32,225 nt of DNA, taken from IMG/VR virus record IMGVR_UViG_3300013253_000003, positions 1 to 32,225 of that record. One strand, 5' to 3'. Position numbers and translations under genes: made by a program. Positions 24,501 to 31,496 of the stretch are shown here, piece after piece; position 1 is the first letter of the stretch; each line of letters opens with the position of its first letter. The notes under the pieces are model-generated. The model searched no databases. It was given only the letters and a program-made list of their open reading frames with translations, and was not told the origin of the DNA. Source of the stretch: a virus.

Positions 24501-26764
24501 TCGATATTAAGAGCATCGATAGTGGTTTTATCAACGGTAGGTATAGTTGGTGTATTCGTAAAGTTATTATAATCGAGATAATATGTACTATCGTTTCCAC
24601 CGAGAGTATCAGCATCGATAACTAAATTATTAATAAACGTTGCATCAACATGACTATCGATGATGGCAACAACTGTGCTCGAATCTGTTCCTACGCCTGC
24701 TCTTGCTGTTACGTATGCAGAATCAACGATATTAGTTACAAATCCTGAATCTCTTTGTAGATCTACTTGTCTAGCTTGGACATAAGCAGAATCGATCAAC
24801 GCGATGACAGTCGCTGAATCAGTTCCAGCTTCTACGCGCGCGTTAATATAGGCAGAATCAATAACTGATACAAGATCTATCGCAACTGAATAATTGGAAT
24901 CATTACCATAGAATATTTGACCAGCATTCAGATTTGGTGTAGCATTCGTACGACCTGCACCGCCGACACGAATAATACCATTTGATGCGACTCTAACGAT
25001 TTGACCAATATTTTGAATTAAGGACGATGTACCAGATGGTTTATCATTAGTAAATTGACCAGGAGTTGTACTCACATAAACTGTTTGGCCAAGAGTATAC
25101 CCTGTAGTATTCACTCCTTGTAGAGCACCAAACGTGACGATCTCAACGTTAGCCTGATCATTTGCAGCAACTGCGACGATACCAAATGCTGGCATCTTAT
25201 TAGCATCATCAGCATCAGCACGATCTACAGTTGGTGTATTACCATCAACACCTTTAATGTAAACAACTTCACCTACATTTAGTGTACTGCCAGCATCATT
25301 CTTTGCTCTAAATGTGACTGGAGCTTGTACAGTGTTAAAGATAACATCGTCTGTCGTATTTAGCGATTGGTCATATACTGTACTGATATATGCAGAATCA
25401 ACTCTTGCTTGTACATAAGCACTATCAACTAAAGCTATAACTTCTGCGGAATCTAAAAGTTCATCAAAATTTAATTGGCGTGCTCGTATATATGCAGAAT
25501 CAATCAGAGCAATCGCATTTGCAGAATCAAGGAAAGGCGCCTCATTTACTCTAGCCAAAACATAGGCAGAATCAACCTTATCCTCAATAAAATTGTTAAT
25601 TGTAACATTTACTGTGTTATTTGAGTCATCAAATGCCGATGCAATATCAGAATCAACTCTGGCTTTGGTATAATAAAGGTTAGTACCTTCAGCGACATCA
25701 GTAGTTGTCTTAGTAGCTAGTCGAACATCAAAATCACTATCAGCGCGAGCAGTTGTATAATAAAGGTTTGTGCCTTCACTAAGATCTGAAGTAGACTTGA
25801 GAGCAAAATCAGCATCGAATCCTAACCAGTCACCTTCGAATGATTTATTAAATACAAATTTATCACCAGTCGCTGAATATTGTAAAGTTGCATTAGCGCC
25901 AGCGATAGTGATACCAGCTCCGTCTGCAGCTGCAGCATTAGCTGCACTATCAGCTAAAATAATATTTTTATCGTTAATGCTTACTGTGGTGGAATTGATA
26001 GTTGTGGTTGTACCTTCAACTTGAAGATTACCAAGAATTTGTACCGTACCAGAATCTGTACCGACCCTTGCTGGATCGATAATCATATTAGTAGGTCCTG
26101 CGATATACCCACCGACTGTTAAATTTGAATCAATTGTCAGACTACCGACCATTGAGTCTGACTGATCACTGCGTAAGAACTGTGTACTATTTAAGTTGTC
26201 GAGCGTATCAGCATCAACATTCAACGCATCTACAAATGCTTTGTCAACATCGTTTACTATGATGTTAGACACATCAACGTTATCAAGTATAAGAGGCTTA
26301 TTTGTTAAATTATTATAGTCACGGTAATAAGAACCTTCTTGACCGTCAAGAGTGTCAGCATCTATACCCGTTACTGTTTTGATATAATCAGAGTCAGCAA
26401 TCCCTTTGATATACGCAGAATCTATGAGAGCTGTTGCAGTAGCAGAATCAATTGGGAATCGCATGATTTCCCAGTTACCAGAGGCATTAGGTAATTCACC
26501 AGTATTACTATCGCGAGATTCTCCGGGCAGTACTTGATAACGATAGTACTTGTCTGCTTCATAACCATCATGCGCAGTTTTAACGTAGATGAGCATCCCA
26601 TCTTGTAGTCTCTGTCCTGTAATATCAGAAACTTTATCACCTGAGTCACCACTTACGTATCGTAAACCACCTCGTATCTCGGTGTCAAGTACGATAGGAT
26701 GATTAGCATTTGGGCTCCAGGTTCCTGGCCATTGATTTCTTGTAAGTCCGTTATAATTTGCCAT
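21515..26764 (-). CDS. Giant modular tail fibre protein with six beta-repeats and a cupredoxin-like domain
   Basis: A 1749-residue protein. Modules in order: N-terminal attachment region (1-~115); DADTLDGQxGxYY...NxTNxP units; a LQVEGTTTTINSTTVSIND block (~245-265) shared with the 1011-aa fibre; DLSEGTNLYYTxAR units (~325-370); many 'ALIDSAYVQAR' units; a ~150-residue beta domain (~475-630); a cupredoxin-like domain (~808-925, His867, Cys914, His917, Met920); six copies of a ~70-80-residue beta repeat (~1095-1600); and a C-terminal domain ending VYFNSLRGWRLIEN. Asp-Ser occurs 54 times by hand count, far above chance. It begins at a TAATG overlap with the 1011-aa gene. It is likely a long, trimeric host-contact fibre; the role is inferred from length, repeats and position. 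Confidence 0.88.
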   Translation of the reverse strand: MANYNGLTRNQWPGTWSPNANHPIVLDTEIRGGLRYVSGDSGDKVSDITGQRLQDGMLIYVKTAHDGYEADKYYRYQVLPGESRDSNTGELPNASGNWEIMRFPIDSATATALIDSAYIKGIADSDYIKTVTGIDADTLDGQEGSYYRDYNNLTNKPLILDNVDVSNIIVNDVDKAFVDALNVDADTLDNLNSTQFLRSDQSDSMVGSLTIDSNLTVGGYIAGPTNMIIDPARVGTDSGTVQILGNLQVEGTTTTINSTTVSINDKNIILADSAANAAAADGAGITIAGANATLQYSATGDKFVFNKSFEGDWLGFDADFALKSTSDLSEGTNLYYTTARADSDFDVRLATKTTTDVAEGTNLYYTKARVDSDIASAFDDSNNTVNVTINNFIEDKVDSAYVLARVNEAPFLDSANAIALIDSAYIRARQLNFDELLDSAEVIALVDSAYVQARVDSAYISTVYDQSLNTTDDVIFNTVQAPVTFRAKNDAGSTLNVGEVVYIKGVDGNTPTVDRADADDANKMPAFGIVAVAANDQANVEIVTFGALQGVNTTGYTLGQTVYVSTTPGQFTNDKPSGTSSLIQNIGQIVRVASNGIIRVGGAGRTNATPNLNAGQIFYGNDSNYSVAIDLVSVIDSAYINARVEAGTDSATVIALIDSAYVQARQVDLQRDSGFVTNIVDSAYVTARAGVGTDSSTVVAIIDSHVDATFINNLVIDADTLGGNDSTYYLDYNNFTNTPTIPTVDKTTIDALNIDADTLDGQQGTYYLNYQNFTNTPNVLDSSEVTNIFADNLTTEGLRGVESIEFVHDSNYTTFTVEVGTKTTAHRYHGTGSANGYVIRGVESPFFQLVPGNIYRFDMSNGTNAGHPLAFYYDAAKTTQYTSGVTTSGIAGQANAYVEIMIDDNTPSVLHYQCTNHGYMGNAIFVQTRNLTGFDTDDLSEGSSNLYYTDARVTSHVDSAYVALRQNYAWSSLTGVPKLIDSALVTQLIDSAYIAARESGTGTGAGGLDSDAIFAIIDSAYIQAREAVSAGGANVAFKTITVSGQDDIVAATATDTLTFEAGANITLATDAATKTVTINSTGGGGGGVADGLTLKKYTFTADSGQITFTDSDDNGQVLSYNKAGVDINVYLNGVLLVDSDDFTKTDSSTITLIDSSALGDNITIIKFTPPEASAEGVDSAATITLIQQEVDSDYIQARQSVLARGTLEVNKYFFEADQGDTVFSGADKFGNTFLVDPDNTEVYINGVLQELTTDYTIVDSNVTFTEALDSGYSVSVIETVGRVIKKTTLAQTTYQFTADSGQTVFSGTDDESLTMDLSSGVVEVYLNGILLSPLNDFTREANTITLTSAADSADLLSVVNTKGALVSGLNIGVTKITDTTGTTLNKAGFSYTAGSIQVFKNGDLLEETTDYTATDGTNINLTSAAILTDVFLIQQFSGAKDLKTVQYQFLADSGQTTFSGEDRRGDTLTYASNAVTVVYVNGIALQDSDDYTATNGYEVTLTTAAAANDDIKILSYVPADLSKVATPLRVQSFEFTADSGQTTFTGLDDNAQTLSYSANRVNVYLNGILMQQSDFAATNGTSVVLTEAADSGDVLTVLKYTGNNIGVDSSTIFALIDEDYIINNGGGGTVDSAGVFAIIDSDYIQARQTQAVTWTLVNGPGTVAVDSNSKNIVDVTGGAVTLTLPPGPSFGTEVRVIDGIGNASSNNITIGRNGERIMGADSDLIIDIDEAGVGLVYFNSLRGWRLIEN
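21960..23480 (-). repeat. Six diverged ~70-80-residue beta-repeats in the giant fibre
   Basis: Six units share the pattern 'Y.F.ADSGQT.FSG.D..G..L.Y....V.VY.NG.LL....DYT...G...L..A....D...I..Y'. Starts are KKYTFTADSGQITFTDSD, NKYFFEADQGDTVFSGAD, TTYQFTADSGQTVFSGTD, a degenerate copy from VTKITDTTG, VQYQFLADSGQTTFSGED and QSFEFTADSGQTTFTGLD. A seventh single copy is in the 151-aa protein at 11456-11911. This type of repeat is common in marine phage fibres. Confidence 0.85.
23990..24340 (-). other. Cupredoxin-like domain of the 1749-aa fibre
   Basis: Residues ~808-925. The sequence has VPGNIYRFDMSNGTNAGHPL followed 47 residues after that His by VLHYQCTNHGYMGNAIF. His867, Cys914, His917 and Met920 match the order and final-loop spacing of the 749-aa protein domain and of type-1 copper sites in general. 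It sits between DSAYV-type linker repeats, as an internal bead on the fibre. Confidence 0.6.
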
Positions 26765-29700
26765 TAGCTAATACTCACATATGTGTTGCCAGGCTGCAGT
26801 GTTATACCGTATAAGTTATACGATTCTGCTACGTATCCTGAGGGTGGGGCATCTGGTTCTAAATTTAGTGTACCAGTTGTTACAGTTACATCACTAAGTA
26901 ATGATGAACTTGCACCAGTCTGGAATGTGGTTGGTTGTGATGCTGCGCTCCTTACCATAAACCAAAAACATTTTGGTACTGAATCTGAGTTATTCACTGT
27001 TCCAGTAAAGGTTTTCGTCTGATTCGATAATTCAGTAACAGCAGATTCAAACTGATCTACGTTTACTACATCAGCCTGTGTTGGTGGAGTACCACTACCA
27101 GCAGTGAATATTGTTAAACTTGGATAAGTGAAGCTAGCAGAGAGTGTTGTATCAGATGCAGTATCTGTTACAGCGTATGCAGTTGTAGCTACTCCTGCTG
27201 GTCTACGAAGTTCTGTACTCAATGCTAGTGTCCTTCCTCCTCCATTATCTTTATGAATAGGAGTTGTAAAAGTAAATGTGCCTGATCCAGCCGTATTAGA
27301 TACTGAACCACCTGTTGGGGTAACTGTATGAGTATAATTAGATGCTGAGCTCATACCTGTTACAGTAACCGTATAAGACGTAGATGAGTAAGTTTCAAGG
27401 AATTGATTGCCAGAAAGGTTACTCATGCTAATACCTACATTTGGTGTTCTCCAAGTAGTAGTGAATGATGCTGTGGTGCCAAAATCTGCACCTTGATCGT
27501 CAGCAAATGTAATTTCTCCTATAGAAGTTCCACCAGCTATCGTAGTGCTATTGTCTCTTACTGCTGCACCAGATGCAGAGTCAAATGTAAATGTTTGTGT
27601 CCAATCTACTCCACCTGCAGGAGTTTGACTCTTAGAACCTGCGTTATAGTTTGCTAGTGTAGTACCAACATATGCATCTGTTTCTGCAATTGATGATACA
27701 CTGTTAATATATCTTGTAGTAAAATCTGTTGGGTTATCAACAGATACAGAGAACTGTGTAGCTTTTTGGTCGAAGTTTAGATTTGTTTGTCCAGTCGCTG
27801 TTAATACTGGACTGAACTGTGCAACTTCAATGCGTAGCTTGCCACTAGTAAATAACATCTCGCGTATGGTATATTCTTCTAAGTCCGAATCGATGAAGTT
27901 AGTAGCTGTTCTATACTGGTCTGTGGCTCCACCAACTGTCCATGTAATACCAGCTTTGTTACCATCATTATTCAGAATATTCGCATCATATAATCTTGTA
28001 GTAAATGAACCACCATCAGCAGTGTTGATTGTATAATCACCAGTGCTTGAATCAATCGATGTACCAGAAACTCCAGCTACTGTCACTACACCAGCTGAGT
28101 CGAGTTGACCTTGAGAATTTACCGTGAAGACTGGAACTTGAGATGCAGATCCATACGTGCCTGCTGTTACACCAGTATTAGTGATATTGATAGTATTATT
28201 ACTTGCATCATATGTGATACCAGTACCACTCGCAAGTGCTTCGTCTAAATCTGAATCAAAGTTTGCTTTTGTGTATACTTGTTCTACATCAAACTGGAAA
28301 ACACCAGTTGCTGGATCGTATGATAAATCACCTGCTGCACTTACTGCATGTCTAGCTGCGCTATCTGCTCTCGCATCTGTATAGTATAAATTGGTCGAAC
28401 CTTCAGGTAAACCATCAGTAGTTGCTGCTGCTAAATCAGAATCAAAGTTTGCTTTTGTATATTCTGTTTCAACATCAATACTGAAGACACCAGTAGCAGA
28501 ATCAAAAGATAAATCTCCTTGAGCTGCAAAGTGGGATCGTACTTCTGTGGCACTTGGTCCTGTGTAAGTGAATTTACCAGTAGCAGAGTCATAGGTAAAT
28601 GATCCGTCTCCACCAGCGTCTACGCCGACAAGTGCGCTACGTGCTGCTAAGTCGGCACGAGCTGCTGTATAATAAAGATTACTGCCTTCGCTGAGATCAC
28701 TAGTTGATTTAGCAGTAAACGCAGAATCGAATCTAGCTTGAGTATAATATAGGTTATCGCCTTCACTGAGATCTGTAGTTGACTTTGCATTAAAGTCAGA
28801 GTCAAAGCCTTCGTATTGACCAATGATTTGGCCGCTGACAGTTACACTACCGACTACATCGATGTTTGGAGCTTTGACGTCTTTATTAAAGTTCCATGTG
28901 TCGGTTGGCGCATCATAGAAGATCTTCGCCATTGCACCATCAACTGTGATACCAGCTGAATCAGCAGCTGCAGCATTTGCAGCTCCATCAGCAAGTACGA
29001 TATTCTTATCATTGATAGTAAGAGTTGTAGAATTAACAGTAGTCGTAGTACCTTCAACTTGCAGATCACCTTGGATAACAACCTTACCTGCAGCTCCTAC
29101 AGGAGTTGGATCAAGTACGAGGTCACCGCTACGAGTTGAGATGGTATTACCATTGATGTCAATATCATCGACATTCAAAGATGCCAATTTTTGTACATCA
29201 CTATCGAGGTGTAACTTAACTGTGACTGGGCCAACAGGGAATGGACCAGTAACACTTGTATTTAAGTTGAATCCACCACCGAATGTTAAGTTGTCTGCAT
29301 TATCAAATACGTTAAACTCAGCACCACCAACATCGCCAGTGATGTTAGCAGTTTGAGATTGAAGCCATCTCTTATTAACAGCATCTTGATCTTGCGTTGG
29401 ATCAGCAACGTTTATAACACGATTATTCGATACGTCAATAGTATCGTTAAACCCGTCTAGTGTAAGTGAACCAGAAGTTGATGTGATATTGTTACCGTCG
29501 ATGGTGATATCGTCAACATTTAAGAGATTAATCTTATTATTTGCATCAGTGATGATAGCACTCAGCGGCACAACATTGCCACGTGGGTGATCCATCATAT
29601 TGGTATAATAAGGACCTCCAAGAATAGCTGTTCCAGTACTGATTTGTCCCGCAGTACCAGTTCCTATGAATATCCTTTGCCCGCCGTCTGAATCACCAGC

Positions 29701-29799
29701 CGCGTTTGTATACGCTACTTCCCCAGTATAGAGGAAATCATCAGGCATAGTAGGAGTAGTATTACTATATAGAATAGAAATTCTATTATTAGCAGACAT
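26764..29799 (-). CDS. Modular tail fibre protein, 1011 aa
   Basis: A 1011-residue protein. Residues 1-~60 are an attachment region (MSANNRISILYSNTTPTMPD ... GQRIFIGTG) of a kind frequent at the N-terminus of T4-like marine fibres. Next come NVDDITIDGNNI/DIDINGNTI strand repeats; the LQVEGTTTTVNSTTLTIND block (~240-260) also found in the 1749-aa fibre; TTDLSEGDNLYYTQAR-type units (~335-375 and ~460); and tandem 'TGVF.(I/F)DVE..YTKANFDSDL' units. The C-terminal ~400 residues are Ser/Thr-rich and beta-like, ending in a CFWFMVRSAA ... LQPGNTYVSIS domain. It begins at a TAATG overlap with the 72-aa gene. It is likely a tail fibre; which T4 fibre it replaces is not clear. Confidence 0.85.
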   Translation of the reverse strand: MSANNRISILYSNTTPTMPDDFLYTGEVAYTNAAGDSDGGQRIFIGTGTAGQISTGTAILGGPYYTNMMDHPRGNVVPLSAIITDANNKINLLNVDDITIDGNNITSTSGSLTLDGFNDTIDVSNNRVINVADPTQDQDAVNKRWLQSQTANITGDVGGAEFNVFDNADNLTFGGGFNLNTSVTGPFPVGPVTVKLHLDSDVQKLASLNVDDIDINGNTISTRSGDLVLDPTPVGAAGKVVIQGDLQVEGTTTTVNSTTLTINDKNIVLADGAANAAAADSAGITVDGAMAKIFYDAPTDTWNFNKDVKAPNIDVVGSVTVSGQIIGQYEGFDSDFNAKSTTDLSEGDNLYYTQARFDSAFTAKSTSDLSEGSNLYYTAARADLAARSALVGVDAGGDGSFTYDSATGKFTYTGPSATEVRSHFAAQGDLSFDSATGVFSIDVETEYTKANFDSDLAAATTDGLPEGSTNLYYTDARADSAARHAVSAAGDLSYDPATGVFQFDVEQVYTKANFDSDLDEALASGTGITYDASNNTINITNTGVTAGTYGSASQVPVFTVNSQGQLDSAGVVTVAGVSGTSIDSSTGDYTINTADGGSFTTRLYDANILNNDGNKAGITWTVGGATDQYRTATNFIDSDLEEYTIREMLFTSGKLRIEVAQFSPVLTATGQTNLNFDQKATQFSVSVDNPTDFTTRYINSVSSIAETDAYVGTTLANYNAGSKSQTPAGGVDWTQTFTFDSASGAAVRDNSTTIAGGTSIGEITFADDQGADFGTTASFTTTWRTPNVGISMSNLSGNQFLETYSSTSYTVTVTGMSSASNYTHTVTPTGGSVSNTAGSGTFTFTTPIHKDNGGGRTLALSTELRRPAGVATTAYAVTDTASDTTLSASFTYPSLTIFTAGSGTPPTQADVVNVDQFESAVTELSNQTKTFTGTVNNSDSVPKCFWFMVRSAASQPTTFQTGASSSLLSDVTVTTGTLNLEPDAPPSGYVAESYNLYGITLQPGNTYVSIS
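28235..28527 (-). repeat. Internal duplicated ~65-residue unit in the 1011-aa fibre
   Basis: Two closely similar units encode 'GDLS(F/Y)D.ATGVF.(I/F)DVE..YTKANFDSDL' (about 28235-28342 and 28430-28527), separated by a LYYTDARADSAAR segment. A third diverged start lies at about 28565-28612 (TYDSATGKFTY). The nucleotide match is strong around the TTTGCTTTTGT/TCAAAG blocks, which suggests recent duplication. Confidence 0.7.
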
Positions 29800-30017
29800 T
29801 AGAATGTACCTCCACTGACTATGATGCCATTAGGCTGAAGTGTACTTTCCCACTTACCTGTTGTTAAGTTATATTGTAAGAGATGATTCTGATCAACACC
29901 TGATATATTGACGTCTGTTAGGTCATTAATTCCCTGAGCTTGAGCTCCAGTGACCTTACGAATAGGTGTCCCGATAATAACTCGGGCTATCTGGGTTCTA
30001 GCGGTATCTTCAGCCAT
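29799..30017 (-). CDS. Small structural protein of the fibre operon
   Basis: A 72-residue protein: MAEDTARTQIARVIIGTPIR, then a Gly-rich turn, a INDLTDVNISGVDQNHLLQY segment and a short C-terminal GGTF. The DLTDVN...LL.Y...TGKWES pattern resembles the N-terminal tags of phage fibre proteins ('L.DV..s...dg.vL.yn...g.W'). It is therefore plausibly a fibre-associated or trimerisation-adaptor subunit that became a separate gene. The Shine-Dalgarno TAGGA overlaps the stop codon of the upstream gene, and its own stop overlaps the next start (TAATG). Confidence 0.65.
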   Translation of the reverse strand: MAEDTARTQIARVIIGTPIRKVTGAQAQGINDLTDVNISGVDQNHLLQYNLTTGKWESTLQPNGIIVSGGTF

Positions 30018-30025
30018 GTGTTATC

Positions 30026-30379
30026 CTATGTGGTCACGGCTGGTGCAACTACTATCTTTCCCTCTAAAATCCGTTCAATGATGTCATTGTCATTACTATC
30101 TGTATATTGGATTTCGGCATCAAATACGTACCTTCCTGAGCGCAGCGCATCAGTCTGAACATTAGTCAATGAGAGTGTAATAATTCCATCAGCAGGTGGA
30201 GTGTTAATAGCAAATGCGAAGGAGGTAGTATCATCACTGTCACTATTGTAATTCCGTTTCATAGTGGCAGCGCCGGTGTAACCGTCTAGATTTTTTGGGT
30301 TCCCTGATGCATCGACAAGATGAAGCTCTATGGCAACATCAGAACCCTGATCTATTGTAAACTGTTCGTATTGGGCCAT
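30026..30379 (-). CDS. Baseplate/fibre adaptor-like protein (BppU N-terminal-like)
   Basis: A 117-residue beta-sandwich candidate. The sequence runs FTIDQGSDVAIELHLVDASG, NLDGYTGAATMKR, ADGIITLSLTNVQTDALRSG, RYVFDAEIQYTDSND and ILEGKIVVAP. The order of G.d..i.l.l.D..G.p.dL.Gy, dG.i.l.l....T..l..G.Y.yD and l.G...v is that of the N-terminal domain of siphophage BppU-type baseplate proteins and of related small proteins in T4-like marine phages. It starts the structural block 40 bases downstream of a late promoter, with a GAGGGA Shine-Dalgarno. It could dock the fibres; this is inferred. Confidence 0.65.
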   Translation of the reverse strand: MAQYEQFTIDQGSDVAIELHLVDASGNPKNLDGYTGAATMKRNYNSDSDDTTSFAFAINTPPADGIITLSLTNVQTDALRSGRYVFDAEIQYTDSNDNDIIERILEGKIVVAPAVTT

Positions 30380-30419
30380 CTAAATCCCTCAATCGCTCTA
30401 TGCTATGGTTATTTTAGGT

Positions 30420-30427
30420 TATTTATA
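30420..30427 (-). promoter_or_regulatory. T4-type late promoter box TATAAATA for the fibre operon
   Basis: An exact TATAAATA on the minus strand, 40 bases upstream of the first fibre-operon ATG. The predicted start near 30414 gives a ~35-base leader ending in GAGGGA. It lies back to back with the rightward sigma70-like promoter. Confidence 0.78.
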
Positions 30428-30436
30428 ATAAATAGG

Positions 30437-30465
30437 TTTACAAGACGATCGAAATATGGTATAAT
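30437..30465 (+). promoter_or_regulatory. Sigma70-type promoter with extended -10
   Basis: TTTACA (30437-30442), a 17-base spacer, then TATAAT (30460-30465) preceded by TG one base upstream (TGGTATAAT). That is one mismatch from the -35 consensus, a perfect -10 and an extended -10 element. It reads into the SET-domain gene with a ~27-base leader carrying AGAGG. No TATAAATA was seen on the plus strand, so these genes are probably early or middle, not late. Confidence 0.82.
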
Positions 30466-30498
30466 ATATAGTATTAGTTAGAGGGGACAGAGGTACCC

Positions 30499-30849
30499 AT
30501 GAAATTTGATATTCGTGATGTAAAAATAAAAGGCAAAGGTATGATAGCTACGGCTGATATTCAAGCAGCCGAAACGATTTGTACATGTACGGCAATTCGT
30601 TTAACTAGCTTTCAATCAGAAGAGCTGAGATATACTTCCTTATTCAAATATCTTTTCATGAAAGATGAGGCATATCACCTTGCTTTAGGTGATGTCTCTC
30701 TTGTTAATCACTCATTTGAGCCCAATTCAAAAGTTCTTTGGGAAGAAGATAAGATACATCTGATAGCTACTAAAGATATCTCAATCGGTGAAGAGATAAC
30801 TCATACATATAGTAACATAGATGACTATGATATTAGTGGATGGATTTAA
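30499..30849 (+). CDS. Compact SET-domain protein (putative protein lysine methyltransferase)
   Basis: A 116-residue protein that is essentially a bare SET domain. Motifs in order: KGKGMIAT (residues 11-18, the G-x-G S-adenosylmethionine loop), LVNHSFEPNSKV (68-79, the NHxxxPN pseudoknot motif) and DISIGEEITHTYS (93-105, the GEExxxxY motif with the probable catalytic Tyr104). Size is close to the ~119-aa viral SET protein of chlorella virus PBCV-1. SET enzymes methylate lysines in proteins; no substrate can be read from the sequence. Candidates are host or virion proteins. It has an AGAGG Shine-Dalgarno 5 bases from the ATG and is first behind the sigma70-like promoter. The stop overlaps the next start (TAATG). 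Confidence 0.82.
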   Translation: MKFDIRDVKIKGKGMIATADIQAAETICTCTAIRLTSFQSEELRYTSLFKYLFMKDEAYHLALGDVSLVNHSFEPNSKVLWEEDKIHLIATKDISIGEEITHTYSNIDDYDISGWI

Positions 30850-31496
30850 TGGATAAAATTATTGATTTAGATGAATATCGTTTATGGATATTTGATTATG
30901 AAAATGAATACTTTGAAAAAGTTCGTGCAAAGGCTTTAGAAGAAGATGGTTGGTTGAAAGATAATTATCAACCAGAAAAGTTTACTGTATCTGACCACGT
31001 GGTCATCGGTATATTATACGATAATGTAACTAATGAACCCATTGGTTTTGGTGGCTTGAAAGAATTTACACCTGATGTGGTTAGTATGATGCATCGTTTT
31101 TACTTATTCCCAGAGTTGAGAGCAGATAAGAATCCAATGAATCATAAGAACGGTAAAATTTTCGTTGAAACTCTCAAAGCTATGCAATGGTTTGTCGAGA
31201 CTCAAACATCGTACAAGCTCGGTGTCATACACATGCAACAAAGGTCAGCTAAGAAAGCTGGCCAGCAAATTTGGTGGAAGTTGATGTGTAAGATCGTCAA
31301 ATCTGCAGATGAAAGATGGACAAACTATAAAGATGGTTTAGTTCAAACATATCCAGGTGAAGCAACTAGCTGTTACCAAAATTTACTTTATCTAGAATTA
31401 GATGATTATACGATCGAAGATTGGAATCCTAAAACAATGTCGTATGATCAACACGCATTAAGGATGGAACATGAACAGCTATCTACTGCCAATTAA
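30849..31496 (+). CDS. Unrecognised cytoplasmic protein of the SET/oxygenase cassette
   Basis: A 215-residue soluble protein of unknown function. The ATG at 30849 is preferred because it overlaps the SET gene stop as TAATG; an in-frame ATG nine bases earlier is possible. The middle (~45-115) has a strand-turn-strand GILYDNVTNEPIGFGGLKEF, then MMHRFYLFPELRA and a helix FVETLKAMQWFVETQ. This order loosely recalls GNAT acyltransferases, but no clear acetyl-CoA loop (Q/RxxGxG/A) was identified. There is no signal peptide or membrane segment. It overlaps the next gene by 26 bases, so it belongs to the same transcript and probably the same pathway. Confidence 0.75.
   Translation: MDKIIDLDEYRLWIFDYENEYFEKVRAKALEEDGWLKDNYQPEKFTVSDHVVIGILYDNVTNEPIGFGGLKEFTPDVVSMMHRFYLFPELRADKNPMNHKNGKIFVETLKAMQWFVETQTSYKLGVIHMQQRSAKKAGQQIWWKLMCKIVKSADERWTNYKDGLVQTYPGEATSCYQNLLYLELDDYTIEDWNPKTMSYDQHALRMEHEQLSTAN

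Noticed and set aside
23700-25560. Short regularly spaced repeats resembling a CRISPR array
   Set aside because: The repeats are in-frame coding units (ALIDSAYVQAR type) with variable spacing and wobble-position changes. No palindromic repeat and no spacers are present.
512-30379. Many plus-strand open frames of 60-150 codons opposite the structural genes
   Set aside because: They lie antisense to long, well-supported genes, have low-complexity Ser/Leu/Ala-rich products, no ribosome-binding sites and no family motifs. They are mirror frames of the real genes.
14748-30379. Diversity-generating retroelement acting on fibre tips
   Set aside because: No reverse transcriptase, template repeat or adenine-biased variable repeat was seen in the window.
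30840-30849. ATG at 30840 as start of the 215-aa cassette gene
   Set aside because: The in-frame ATG at 30849 overlaps the SET gene stop as TAATG, the coupling arrangement used repeatedly in this window. Both remain possible, and the choice adds or removes three residues.
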